In this document: piece after piece, positions 11,652 to 23,045 of the stretch
Position numbering within the stretch: the first letter of the stretch is position 1
Layout of the letters: each line of letters starts with the position of its first letter
Source of the DNA: Allium sativum
Taxonomy: Eukaryota > Streptophyta > Magnoliopsida > Asparagales > Amaryllidaceae
DNA length: 64,000 nucleotides
NCBI GenBank assembly: GCA_030737875.1
Contig: CM060922.1
Location: forward strand, 761,247,603-761,311,602
Direction: 5' to 3'
The notes under the pieces: model-generated
Seen by the model: only the letters and a program-made list of their open reading frames with translations
What the model was told of the DNA's origin: nothing
Databases searched by the model: none
Position numbers and translations under genes: made by a program

Positions 11652-11925
11652 CTACAGCTTAAGTGGTGTGAGGATCTCACAACACACTTTCTGATCGTCA
11701 GCAACCGTGTATATTGTGAATATATCACGATCATAGAAAACATGGCGAGAAACACCAATGTCTACCCACCAACCCTCTGATTCACCATTAAGGTGAATCT
11801 CAGTAATCATAGTTGTTAGAGGCTCCTCAGTCAGGTTTGCCTGCAGTGTAGGGTCTGGCCTGTTCCGACACTTTTGTGTCATATGACCTGGTTTTCTACA
11901 TATGTATTATAGAATAACTGTCCAG
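11652..11925 (-). pseudogene. copia-2 CCHC knuckle and protease
   Basis: On the - strand the end of a gag CCHC knuckle (CRKPGHMTQKCRNRP) is followed by a protease active-site block WWVDIGVSRHVFYDRDIF. Most copia proteases have D-S-G-A here. In this copy S is I and A is V, so the catalytic loop is not preserved. The frame ends near 11652, and the pre-integrase domain expected next is absent. Confidence 0.8.
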
Positions 11926-12344
11926 AATCATTCATTTGGGTTGGTTGTTGCTGTCGTTTATGGTTTCCTTGCGTATTCCATTCTGTTATTTACTGGCCGG
12001 TTGTGGATGCTTACTATTTTAAATGTTCATATGTTTGAGAATTTATATTTTCTCATAGGAAAATATTCATAAACTCAGAGACTAACATAATTGAATCACA
12101 GAAAAAATTAATTTCTACATTTTTACTTATCAGTCTTAATAGATCCTTAGAACTCAATCTCGATCTAAGTCAGAAAATCAAAATCTGCATAAGCATTCTT
12201 TACGCTATGTATCTCACAGAGGAAATCTCACAAAAGACAGTGATATCTAGCATTAGTTGCCTATTGGTAATGAAAACTTTGATTTTAATTCAGTATGAAA
12301 CCATGTTCGGTCAAATTCTTTGATTTGGGATTGTACATGTGCTC

Positions 12345-12575
12345 CCAGAATGTCCTTAAATGCATTGTTGGTTTCAAATAATAAGTTCACTACTAAAGAT
12401 AAAATTATCACTTGGAATGTATCTACCGATCCTAAGTGTAATTTGTGCTCAATACCTTCATGAAGACATAAAACTTCTTTATCTTAACTGCTCATATTCC
12501 AAGCAAATTTGGAACTATCTTAGGTGTAACTTGAAAATTCCTAGATCTAACAATTATGAGCAACATCCTGTTTAA
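12345..12575 (+). pseudogene. LINE zf-RVT fragment inside copia-2
   Basis: On the + strand, opposite to copia-2, a short piece reads FTTKDKIITWNVSTDPKCNL in one frame and EDIKLLYLNCSYSKQIWNYL in the next, with a frameshift near 12450. This matches the zinc-binding domain at the end of plant L1 ORF2. Edges are unclear and no poly(A) follows. It replaces part of the region where copia-2 gag should be. Confidence 0.65.
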
Positions 12576-13018
12576 AAATTGTCTACCATTCATGGTTCCA
12601 TATTTGTTTTATTGCACATAATCAGCATATAGAATAAATCTCGTTAATAGAATGTACCTTCATGAAGTCTGATTCTCCAAGTAATTACTCCTTTTTATTA
12701 TCCATCTTCTTCTACCACTTGCGGCAGAACTTTGTTGGAAAATAATGCAACTGTCCGGTTGCAATTTGATGAGCAGTCTCTCTAGCAGGTCCAATCTGCT
12801 CGTCAATTCCAGCTCTTCACTATCCAATCGTTTGTCGCGATGAATCATCATCGACAACTACCATGGGGTCCAGATCTCCGACCCCTACCGCTGGCTCGAG
12901 GATCCAGATGTTGATCAAGTTGACTGAATTTGTTCTTAAGCAGTGCGATTTGAGATTAGGTCGCCGAGACTGAATGGGGCAGCAGACAAAGCCATTGTTT
13001 CATTTTTCGTCTTCAAAT
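12576..13018 (-). other. copia-2 leader or gag start, unassigned
   Basis: This lies beside the 5' LTR of copia-2. A 65-codon open frame (12660-12857, - strand) is rich in charged residues (LDSEELELTSRLDLLERLLI) and could be a gag N-terminus remnant, but I do not recognise it. The sequence directly next to the LTR does not match the initiator-Met PBS. Confidence 0.35.
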
Positions 13019-13752
13019 TGTTGAGAAACAATGGCTGAGTCGCGGACTAGGTCGCTCTCTTGAAGACGATTCAGCGATCTGGTCGGTGGTGCAAAACCAG
13101 TTCATACTTTCGCCGCCGCCTCTAGGATAAAACAGCCTCTCGAAAATTAATAACTGATTTGCTTTGCACAACAAATCAGTGCAGATTTGCACTTTAGAAA
13201 TTAATAACTGCTCGAAAAATTCTGTAAGAATATTTTAATGGCTGAGGAGAGAAATAGTATATTTTTTCTGTGTTAATCTCATCTACAGCTGAAGATAATA
13301 TATAGACGGAGATTAGGGTTAATCGAAAATACTGAGCAGAGGAAGAAAAATAGGATCTGCTGAAAATACTGAGTCAAGAGTTTACCGCTTCATAAATAAA
13401 AGTCGGCTCAGAAATATTTTCTATATTTAAAAAAATAGTTCGAAAAACGCAGTGTTTTCTGGACCAAAAATATAAGTGTCTACACCACAAAGCCAAGGCC
13501 CAAGCCCCAGCCCGAACCACCGGGTCGGGCCGGGTCGGTGTCGGTCGCGCGCGCGTGTGGTGGTCATGATGCATAGTCTCCCTCCTCACAACAAAGCATG
13601 CATTGGGAGCCCAAGGCCCCAACAAGATTTCTTATAAACAAATATAAATACTTACCTCTTCCATATAATCCCATGATGTGGGATTATTCACATAAGGGAG
13701 CCATTCATACACTTATCTCAATATTTTAATAATTCACATAAAATTTCCAACA
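13019..13752 (-). repeat. 5' LTR of copia-2
   Basis: This 734-bp LTR keeps TG and CA ends. The two copia-2 LTRs differ by a modest number of substitutions and small indels, for example a 6-bp CCCAAG unit present once more in the left copy near 8510. Confidence 0.92.
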
Positions 13753-13757
13753 ATTCC

Positions 13758-14397
13758 AATTATTAACAAAGATAATTATCATGTCTATTGTTGTTGATGA
13801 TTCAATATGTATTAGGTGCATATCTTAAGATTGGTTATGCACTTATTGAGCATGACCTAAATCAGGAAAGAATCCATGGATTCAGAAATATTTTGATCAA
13901 TTACAATGATTCAACTGATAGTGCTAACATTCTACTCTTTCTCTTCTTTGTTGAATATATGATTGAAAGAAACAAATAATCTTCTGTCATATACTGGACT
14001 CTGGAGTGTAAAGCCCACCATATGCCGAGTACATTCAACAGTTAATATACATTTGAAACTAGCAGCACATTTTATTCACCAAAAACTTGTAAAAAAATGT
14101 GTGTTTAATCATATTCAATAACTTTTTGGAAAATTATTAATTTGAAAAATAAAATTAATAACGACTTTTTCATATAATTTGCCTTTGGGAAATACAAAGG
14201 ATGTGGAAAATTTTATTCTCATTTCCATTTCTCCACTTTATTTTCTTCCTTCCTTGTTTTCCCAGCCTTTTGAAATGCAGACTGAAAACGAAAAGAAAGA
14301 GGAAAATAAAAAAAGACCCCAGAATCCAAACCAAAAGGCTTTTAATTTCTGAAGTGCAAATGTTTCCCAAATTTCCACTAATTCTATTTCAATCCAG
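13758..14397. other. AT-rich spacer, nothing firm
   Basis: This continues the pre-insertion sequence left of copia-2. It has short open frames without recognisable domains and a pyrimidine-rich stretch at about 14220-14275. No gene call is justified. Confidence 0.35.
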
Positions 14398-14630
14398 CAA
14401 AATGCATGGTGATCCTTTTGCCAAGAAGATCATTCCTATTGCCTTCTCCAAGTTGACTGAAGATAGAAAACATGGTGGAGTTGGTATATTAAATTTGTCA
14501 CAATGGAATAAAGCCGCAGTTTCAGTGTATATTGACAAGTTATATTCAGATGATAAAAGTCTATGGTCTATATTTGTTAAGAGTAATCTTATTGGTAAGA
14601 AGGATTTTTGGCAGTGATAGATTCTAGAGC
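14398..14630 (+). pseudogene. LINE ORF2 fragment (after the RT domain)
   Basis: The open frame encodes HGGVGILNLSQWNKAAVSVY and LYSDDKSLWSIFVKSNLIGK, then KDFWQ. This is the conserved segment of plant L1 ORF2 between the RT and zf-RVT domains. It stops at a TGA at 14615-14617. It is short, has no flanking LINE domains, and abuts the end of the reverse-strand Tat gag. Confidence 0.75.
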
Positions 14631-14639
14631 TTGGCAGTG

Positions 14640-17340
14640 ATAGATTCGTCCTAGGAAGAGCTTGCTTCATGGCTGGCAAGCTTAATGGAGTTGGCATACT
14701 CCTCCATCTTACGAAAGTTGTCATGCATGGGGTGAGGCCCACCTCAAATAGTATTGATCACGATTCCACATGGTCTCTAGTGGGACGACCCTGGGGCAGC
14801 ACTGGCTGGAGGGAGAGCGAGCATTTAACGAACCGTGGCTTCTTCTAGAGGGCAGGATTCTGAACGTACGGTTCCAAACATTTCTCACGGATGAGATTTT
14901 CGATCGCATCCTTGAGATGGAGACAGTCGTCGGTGTTGTACCCATACATGCCATGGTATCTACAATATTTTCCGGAGTTTTTTCACCATCGATTGATTCC
15001 CTTGTGTTGGGCTTCTTGTATTGAAAAGTGTTACAGGTTTCTAGGTAGATTGTCTCCAACTCTCGGTTGAGCGGAGTGTACTTCCTGTAAGTAGGATAGC
15101 GGTCGTGCTTCTTGGGGTCTCCAGGAGCTCAATTGTTGTTGCGATCGTCGGGTTTGTCGTTGTTTGGTTTGGGCTTGAACGAGATCATCCCCTTACCCTT
15201 GTCGGAGGACTCTCCGACTCGTTTTTCCTTTGATATTGTCATCGACAATGCCTGAGTGTGGGTTATGAGGGTGGCCTACTTGAGTAGCCTGGTTGTGTCG
15301 TGCTTCTTCTTGACACAGGAATTGTTTGTCCTTCTCGTAGAAATCTTCCAGAGTCTTAAGTTGCTTTCTATCTATCCATGCTCCAAACTCGGAGCTAGGA
15401 AGGATGCCCTTGGCAAGATGGACAAGGACTGTTGGTGGTTCCGGATCGTCAAACTCATCTACGACGGTGTTGAAATGATAGAGGTAGCTTTTGAGGGTTT
15501 CTGTCGGGCCTTAATAGAGGTTGGAGAGAGTGAGAGTATTCATCGGTGTGGGCACGTGCATCCTGAATTATTTGACCATTTTTGTAGCTAGCTGGTTGAA
15601 GGTGGAGATAGATTGAGCCAGGAAAAGAGTGAACCAGAGCAAAGCTGTGCCTTCCAAGAAATCCGGGAAGCATTTGCACATGATAGCATCAATGGCCCGA
15701 CTGGAGTCCATATGCCACTCGTAGCGGTTCTAGAAGCCGTAGGGGTCAGTCTTTCCTCCGTAGAGTGCAAGATGTGGCATGTTAAAGCGTCGGGGCCACT
15801 CGGCTTCGTGCACGGCCCTGGTGAAGGGGCTATGCCTCATGTTGGTTTCCCACATGACGTTGACATTCCCTTGCATGTCTCTCATGATCCTTCAGATCAT
15901 GTTGGGGAGTTTAGGACTGGACATTTTTACCATATTACCACTTACCCACGAAAGTGATACCGAATAATTGGTAACCAATTTGATTGGTAGGGTATGCCAA
16001 ACCACATGAAAATATGCGGTACAGTAATGGTAATTGAGGATTAACATTGGTAATTACCATACCTGCCACGTATCGTAAACAATACATATGTATATTATTA
16101 TATTTCATCATATATTTTTATTATATAACAACGAACTTCTAATATGTAATGATTTAATAGAATACTTAGGAAAATACTATTATGATACAAGATTGAATGC
16201 AATTTTATTCATATATCATAGAAATAGTAAAATATATATGATATTTTGGTTCATTCATAATGTTTTCTTGCATGTTTGACTATGTAAAATAAGATAGGTA
16301 AACAATAATATAATAACAAAAAAATCAATTTTAATATTTACACTTTAACGTGAAATATTGTAAATAAAAAGATCTTATACTAGTAAACGGTAAAAACTTA
16401 TTACCGACCTCTACCAACCATAAATCAAACTGATCATAACCGTTTTCTTTGGGTGGTAATGGTATGATTTTTCTTTTACCAATATAAGTCAGTACAGTAA
16501 TGGTTTTGATTACAAAGTATTTCGGTACAAAATTGAATCCACCGTTAGGGGATACGCAGGTTGGACCTCTGTTGGTGGGATCCAACAGTCATGGTTCACC
16601 TCAGGGGTCTTGGGCCATGGACATCTTCTGGGATGGACATCGGGATCAACCCCATCCATGTCATCAGCATTATTCTCCTGATTCTGGTATGGTTGATGAA
16701 GCTGAGCCGGCTGATTCTGGTTAAGCGGAACTAGGGCATGTCGAGTTGCTGGAAGCATAGGCTCTACGTTCAAAGCGGCAACAATTGGGTTCTGTCGTGG
16801 AGGGGGTCGGTCACTGGGACCTGGTTCATCATCGATAACCAACCGGGAACGGTCACGTTGATGTGTTCCCTCGTAAGTTACGGTAGTTCCATTACGGTTT
16901 CCATTCCTGTTGTCATTGCCATTGCTGTTGACATTGGCATTAGTGTTGGCGAAGGAGTTGGCATTGAGAGTCATACTCCTTCTTTGGCTTTGGCCTCTAG
17001 TATCGGAAAGAAGAACTTTTTGAGGCGTTGAGCTATGGCCGAGCGTTGTTCTAAGCAAGATGGGGTTGAGCAATGAGACTTTGACTTTCCTGAATTTGAC
17101 GCATTAGGTCAATGTTGGTCTTCAACGTTTCGTTGAGCTCTCAAGTTCTATCTTCCAATTTTTTATTAAATGTGTAAAGTTGCGCTAGAGTTGTAGGAGT
17201 ATCGGGGTCCTTAGGAGAGACGATATCCATATCGGTCGGGTTCCTCGTTGATTGGGGTTATTGAGAAGTAGTAGTGTCGACCACTATGGAGGATCCGACA
17301 ATCAGATTCTTTCCTCGCTTAACCATCGTAAGTGAACTCG
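14640..17340 (-). pseudogene. gag: Tat/Ogre-like gypsy gag, interrupted
   Basis: Read right to left on the - strand, the gag starts near 17325 with MVKRGKNLIVG. It then has a low-complexity Asn-rich part (16510-17073, ANTNANVNSNGNDNRNGNRN). After an insertion at about 15912-16547 comes the Retrotrans_gag core: EAEWPRRFNMPHLALYGGKT, FPDFLEGTALLWFTLFLAQS, FNTVVDEFDDPEPPTVLVHL. The CCHC-like region YCRYHGMYGYNTDDCLHLKD is at about 14890-14950. The end near 14700-14760 has an INTI-x-GGPHP block typical of Tat elements. Several stops and frameshifts break it. The downstream pol is absent. Confidence 0.75.
15912..16547. mobile_element. Possible hAT-type MITE inside the Tat gag
   Basis: This AT-rich, ORF-free block splits the Tat gag and is rich in GGTAAT/ATTACC-type motifs in both orientations. 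The proposed ends (TAGGACTGGACA left; the right end read inward from the - strand TAACGGTGGATT) are only loosely inverted. The 8-bp flanks GGGGAGTT and GGGGATAC agree at 5 of 8 positions. An insertion is clear from the gag interruption, but the class and exact ends are not. Confidence 0.45.
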
Positions 17341-17606
17341 AGTGGTAGGTTGAGAAGAAACCTGAGTAGCACAATAAAGTAGAGGTGGAAATGTACGAAA
17401 AAAGTGAGTTTAAGTTCTCACTGAAAGCACCAAAGTGTTGACGGCAAAATAGTCATCACACTCAAAGATTCTCTAAACTCGAGAATTAGCGTTTCACGTA
17501 GAGAAAATTAAAGTGTGAAAAGCAGAAAATAACATAGTTTTATGTTGTCTTCAGTTGTTGTTTGAAAGGAGCCTCCTGGTCCTAACCTAGGGAAATCAGG
17601 GTTATA
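17341..17606 (-). other. Tat element inter-ORF segment
   Basis: This non-coding segment lies between ORF1 and gag of the reverse-strand Tat element. Its core at about 17434-17535 recurs in inverted orientation at 55548-55652, including ACTCGAGAATTAGCG. Confidence 0.6.
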
Positions 17607-18143
17607 CTAAGTAGTAGCGGGGAGTGGGACTAGTAGATTGCTGGCAGTGGCGGATGGCATAACTTGTTGTTGATGGAAACTCCCCTCTGCAAAATCATAA
17701 GCGACAATCACACTCTCAGTAGTCACAAACTTCCCTTTGGCAGCAGCAAGTTTCTCCAAACTCACCCTTTCAGCGTCCTCATGTAACAATCTTCAACTTC
17801 TTGCAACACCGTGCACTCCTCTTTGTTTAGCTGAGTTTCCATGAGTAGGAATTCATCTACGACCTCCACCTGTAGCCTATGAGACTCAAACTCCAATAGC
17901 TTTTCCCAAGTTTGAGCCATCGTCCAGAGGTAATCGTTGGCCCACGAGATTCTGCAGAATCGAAGCGCTTTGACGCACATACCCCAGATAGATGGCTCCA
18001 GAGATTCTTCCACTCCAGCCTCAACATCCTCAATGCTTTCCTTGATCCTTTCTACCTCAGCCTGATGCTCAGCCTTGATACTATCTACTTGAGCCAAAAT
18101 ATCCCTGCTCGCAGTCTCCGCGTCAGCCTTTCCTTCATAGCCT
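17607..18143 (-). pseudogene. Tat ORF1, C-terminal piece (coiled-coil)
   Basis: Two overlapping - strand frames (17762-18097 and 17607-17789) form the C-terminal end of a protein of the kind annotated as plant putative gypsy-type transposon protein, PF04195-like. The first has a charged helical stretch (DSIKAEHQAEVERIKESIED) then ALRFCRISWANDYLW. The second carries EKLAAAKGKFVTTESVIVAY. The function of this ORF is unknown. The reading is cut at 18143 by the LTR of the Sirevirus-like element, and the coil resumes at 40942. Confidence 0.6.
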
Positions 18144-18803
18144 TGTTGGAGAATGGAGCTTTGATGACAACAACCTTATTTCAATATTAATTGATTATAA
18201 AATATATTCTAACGCTTTTATCTAGAATATATATACATATACATATGCAGGATTTATATACAGGAATTTATACTAAAGACTGTACAGTATAAAGATATTA
18301 GAGATTCAGATTTCAAAGATGATTAAAGACTCAAGAGTATTCATGATTTCAAGAGTTCAAGATAAATATAGTAATAGAGTCTAGATTATGTAAGACTCTG
18401 AATAGCACTCCAGGTTCAATTCAAATTCTATCTTCTCTATTTTATTTTCTTTACTTTTGATTTTAAACTCAAGTTTTATAAGTTTTATATTTATACTTTT
18501 ATATACTTTATATTTATATAGTTTTAACTCTATAAATTTATAAATATGTTTATACAGTTTATATTTTTGTTTTCAATTGATTTTCTACTTTATATTATTC
18601 ATTTATAACACTATGTTTTAATTCAAGAATTTCTAGAATATAAATATAAATATAATTATATATATATTAAAACACTTGAAAAATACTTAAAATTCAATTT
18701 TTAAAATGATATGTTGACATATAACTGTCATTTTTTCAAAATTGAAAGGAAGTGTCTTTTCACTATTTGTAACAGTTCAGAAACGTTGCAACCTTTTAAA
18801 TGT

Positions 18804-18811
18804 TATAAATA
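18804..18811 (+). promoter_or_regulatory. TATA box of the Sirevirus-like LTR
   Basis: TATAAATA is followed by GGGGCTGATTTCG and lies about 660 bp into the LTR. It is conserved in the right LTR at 40295-40302, which supports a real core promoter at the U3/R boundary. Confidence 0.65.
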
Positions 18812-19036
18812 GGGGCTGATTTCGAAAAAAATTTATCATTCTTCTTCTCCATCTTCATCTCCTTTTATTACACCATTATTCTTTCTCATTTTTATGATTT
18901 CTACACTTATACTCTGCTGAATTCAATTATTTTTTCATTAAACTTCTTCTCTTTACACTCTCTACTCATTACTCTCTGAATCAAGTTCTATTGAAGAGTT
19001 ATAGGGATGTTTGTAATTGTTTGGGTTGTGTAAGTA

Positions 19037-19157
19037 ATCGGTGGTATCCCTTGTAGCCGTAAAATCAAGGAAGGGTAATCAGTGGTGTCCCTTATAGCCG
19101 TGAAATCAAGGAGGTTTGAATCGGTGGTATCCCTTGTGGCCGTGAAATCAAGGAGGT
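19037..19157 (+). repeat. Three 40-bp tandem units in LTR
   Basis: Three tandem copies with period 40-42 bp each contain TCGGTGG(T)ATCCCTTGT or a variant, followed by a GTGAAATCAAGGAGG-like end. The same triplication occurs in the right LTR at about 40525-40645. It therefore predates this insertion. It lies about 230 bp downstream of the TATA box. Confidence 0.8.
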
Positions 19158-19452
19158 CGTAACTGGATATTGATATAGTAATAAAACTCTATATAATCCA
19201 ATGTTGTGCGGGACTGGACGTATAAGAAAACCGAACCATTATAAAATCCGGTGTGTTCTTTCCTTTTCTGCACTTTATTTTTGTTTATCTTTGTGTTTGT
19301 GTTTGATTCTGTGTCTATAATTGTTTCTGTAGTGATTGATTCATATAGCATATCACACGAGTTTTAGATTTTGTTTAAAATTCTCAAAAACACTATTCAC
19401 CCCTTCTAGTGTTTGTTTTGCCTTAGCGATCCATTCCGCAATACCTAACAAT

Positions 19453-19464
19453 TGGTATCAAAGC
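19453..19464 (+). other. Primer-binding site, initiator-Met tRNA
   Basis: TGGTATCAAAGC starts two bases after the LTR end and matches the initiator-Met PBS at 11 of 12 positions. Confidence 0.85.
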
Positions 19465-20423
19465 AAGGTCTTTCAAAAATTCATAATCTGATTTTTGAAA
19501 ATTTTTAAAAGGAGAATTTTGAGCACTAGTTTTAATTTATGTATTGCTTCAGTATTAGATGATTCTGCATTCAATTTTATTGAAAAATCAAGTTACTATG
19601 ATTTGATTTTTTTTAAAAATTTTGAAATTTGATTTTTTATTTTGAATTTTTTTAATATATGGATATGCTACAAAACCATCATGATATTATTATAGTTACT
19701 TATTTTGAAAATTCATTTGATTATTTGAAAAGTCATTTGAATTATTTGAAAAAGTCATTTGAATTATTTGAAAAGTTATTTGACTATTTGAAAAGTTGTG
19801 TTGTTTTACAGGAAAAGACGTATTATATGGCTATTGGGTATTCAAACTCTGAAAAGATGGGTGACATGGCTGTTGAAAATTCAAATTCCGAAATGGTGTG
19901 TTATATGGCTGTTGAGAACTCAAAATTCTTATGAACACATGGTTGGAATCAAAAAGAGGAGAAGAGTAATGACGGTTGGTGAAAAGACATCAAGAAGAAA
20001 TGGATATATATAATGTAAATCAGCAAAGAAACAGGTACCATATCAATTTATAACCTTGGATTTTCATCTACAACTCATCTTCATACTGTACTTCTCTTCA
20101 TTTGCTTCTAAATGCTACCGGTTCCATGAGAATCCGTCAAGAATTAACCAAGTAATGATCAAATGAAGTTTTAGTGAACAAAGAGGGAATGAAACCAAAA
20201 CTGTCGACGATTATCTTCAAATTGTATCTACATGTTAGACTATTTGTCCCAAATCCTTTCCATATTGTAGTTATCTTTCTTCCGGTCGGTTTTATGGGTA
20301 GATCGTCAAATTCCAATCAAAATCGAGTGAAATATGACTATTTGAAGTTAGCTATGGAAAACTGAAAAACTGTTAAGGGATTTCATGCATCTCTCTTATT
20401 GTTTCCAGTTTCTACACCCCAAT
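19465..20423 (+). other. Interior of Sirevirus-like element, left part
   Basis: No gag or pol homology was recognised. A tandem repeat of about 24 bp (TTGAATTATTTGAAAAG type) at 19698-19800 gives a repetitive open frame (19659-19934). Overlapping short frames to 20365 show no motifs. The stretch ends at the CCAAT flank (20419-20423) of the Tekay insertion. Confidence 0.5.
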
Positions 20424-22762
20424 TGAAACAACCCACCTCCGTTAAGGTCACTCACAAGGGAATGCATTAACTTTGGTGAAGCATTTTAGGTAAAAGACAC
20501 AAATAATTTACAAGACAGACATATAAACAGCAGAAAACTGAAATCATTTCATAAATAGCGTGGTTCAGTCAAAACATTACAAGCATTGTCTCAAACCCCA
20601 ACTTCTAAATTATTACAATGAAACATCTGTCTTGATTTAAAACTCCAAGTACATAAAGAAGCATAAAACAATAGTAAAGCAGCATAAATCCCCAATAAAA
20701 GTGTAACCACAGCCATAGCCCAAGAAGAGAGAATCCAAGCAATACATCTACTCTCTTCAAACTGGAAAAGGTCTGCACTAAGCTGAAGTATTCCCTCCCT
20801 ACAGGGGGGGACGGAAGAGAAGAAGGCGAAAGAAAATAGGTCAGACATAAGTCTGGTAAGTCCAGTGATTATTCAGCATGTAAACAAGTAAAAAGATCAT
20901 GACATGAATAAACCGAACATAGGATAATACCATAGAAATAAGATAACATAAGATAAGATAAACTGAATGTACAATCGCACTCATTTCTATTTATCTGCAC
21001 CTACTACGAATGTTTCAACTACCATCATGTGTTCATAACAAAGTGATCCCTTTCCCGATCGACTTCTACTCGCATGCATTTGCCACTTGTGTCATTCGAC
21101 CCCGCTCGATTGTAGATACCTGTGCTGGTCCTACCATGGGGTGTATCAATTCCTATGGTGGCAACTCGACACAAATTTAAGATGCACAGTGTACACTACT
21201 GATGCCCAGTGCCTTCTTTTCCACTCCGAAGTACGTGCACGGCCATACTCCGTCGGAACTACACTGCTGCACCCCATGCCGCTATTTTGACTGCTTATAA
21301 TCAGCTCAGTAATTGTGCCCTACCCTGCCTAGTTCAGGGTACCTTGATACATCTATGTGGGTTACTGCTGAAATGGGTCCCCGTTACTAGGGTTTCCTAA
21401 TCAACATGTTATAACGGTTAAGTGTTCTCCATTTTACCTAACCCCACCCATATGTTTGATTAACATATTGTATTGGTTAATTGTTGCCTTAATTAACTTA
21501 ACCCTACCATTCTTAGCCTATCTGATCCTTAGATTTAATTCATTCATTAATGCACCAATCTCTCACATTAGATCTATATTGTTGCGGTCGCTGGATGTGT
21601 CGGGCGGTTCCGGGCAGTCTTACACCATAACTCAATCTAACCTCTGGTTTTTGGGCTTAATGCACTAACCTCTCACATGAGATCTATATTGTTACAGTTG
21701 CTGGATGTGCCGGGCGGTTCCCGGCAGTCTTACACCGTAACTCAATCTAACCTCGGGTTAGGCATATTCATCTTTTAATTAATTTACATATTTACAATTT
21801 ATGTTCAAGTGTTGTCAAATCAAGTCATGTCCCATTTACCCTTTAAATTATGTCCAAATTATGCCATTTCATGCTACTAATCATTTACAAGATTATGAGC
21901 CAATCTATGCCAATAACATGTAATTCAATATTTTCCCCCAACGTCTCCCCCGTTATTCGTTCGCATAACTCACATAGAACGTTAGGCTCGCAAATTAGCC
22001 TAACTCATAAACAAAAAGGGAAAAGAAAAGGGACATGTAACATTCCAATAGGCATAAAACAACATAGGTTAATATGTGTAATATAAATTCGGCATAGAAC
22101 GACATAAACTTAATTAAGCATATAAACGTGATCTTGCATTTAAATTAGATCCAATTAACATGCGAACTAGCATAAGTCTAATTGTAGAAACATGAACTTA
22201 TATAGATCTTAAACATTGGTACTAGCTTGGATCTAAACATATAACATGTATGAATATAACTTAGCATGTAACTTACATACATAAAAGAACCACAAATTTA
22301 ATACAATATGATAGGTTCAATGGTATCAGTCCCAATAGTCTCATAGGCATGATAAGTTTTGCTATGTCAGCCACAACAGTCCAATTGGCATGATAGGTTT
22401 TATTATGTCAGTCACAATAGTCCAATAGGCATAAGCAATTCAGAATTGACAAAAGGATAGGCACGAATAGAGTTGGGCATAGTTCTAGATCCAATTATTA
22501 CAGTCATGATTTCTTATTGGGTGTTCACATCTAAACAATAACTATACTTACAGAAAAAGGACGGATTTTGATTTCTGGGATCTGATTTCTGAATTTGAAA
22601 AGCTATCCTTTGATGTAGACGTTTGATTCTCTAGTTCTTCTAATTGATTCCTAGTTTGAATTTGATTCTCTAGTTTGGGGTAGATGAATGGAGGCTAGGC
22701 CAGTTTGTAGACGAACAGCATGACGACATCATAGAATGAGTTCTAGGGTTGAGGTTTGGGGT

Positions 22763-22773
22763 GATTATATAGA
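22763..22773 (-). promoter_or_regulatory. TATA-like box of the Tekay LTR
   Basis: On the - strand CTATATAATCA lies about 540 bp into the LTR. It is conserved in the other LTR at 29993-30003. The homologous solo LTR has a TATA box at 44803-44813. Confidence 0.55.
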
Positions 22774-22963
22774 AGTCTAGGTTTAATTCTAGCCTTTAGA
22801 TTAGTCTAGGAGAAATCAGAGCCATCAAACCAAAGGGATGTATCATCCAGCCAACCAGCATGACACATATGCCCTAATACCTCAGAAATCAGTCATTGGC
22901 CAATCAGAAAAGTCCACATCAGCATGGGGTTGTAAAAATTCGTCACAGGAAGTAGAGTTGGAA

Positions 22964-23045
22964 GGGGTCGACATCTACGTCGACTCCCCTATGGGGGGTC
23001 GACACCTATGTCGACTCCCCCTGAGGGGGGGAGGGTCGACACCCT
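22964..23045. repeat. GTCGAC palindrome cluster (left Tekay LTR)
   Basis: Five GTCGAC sites lie within about 80 bp, set in G-rich/C-rich arms such as GGGGTCGACACC and GTCGACTCCCC, so paired units can fold into hairpins. The matching cluster in the right LTR (30191-30287) has a different number and spacing. Confidence 0.8.

Larger units (their letters stand above)
8030..13752 (-). mobile_element. copia-2, LTR retrotransposon with both LTRs
   Basis: Two LTRs (8030-8769 and 13019-13752) flank reverse-strand copia coding remains. The element is bounded by a perfect 5-bp target duplication ATTCC at 8025-8029 and 13753-13757. The polypurine tract lies next to the left LTR (AAGTGGGGGAT on the - strand, at 8770-8780). 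Coding order from right to left is CCHC knuckle, protease, integrase fragments, reverse transcriptase, RNase H. Most of gag and the pre-integrase region are missing or replaced. A LINE scrap sits at 12345-12575. A normal PBS was not evident beside the right LTR. Confidence 0.92.
18144..19450 (+). repeat. 5' LTR of the Sirevirus-like element
   Basis: This 1307-bp LTR runs TGTTGGAG...CCTAACA. It shares its full length with 39554-40941 at roughly 90% identity by eye, with indels in AT-rich tracts. It contains a TATA box and a three-fold tandem repeat of about 40 bp downstream of it. Confidence 0.9.

Noticed and set aside
14720..15060. Open frames on both strands near 14.7-15.1 kb taken as separate genes
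   Set aside because: They are frameshifted readings of the Tat gag C-terminus. The true gag signal (YCRYHGMYGYNTDDC) runs on the - strand across them.
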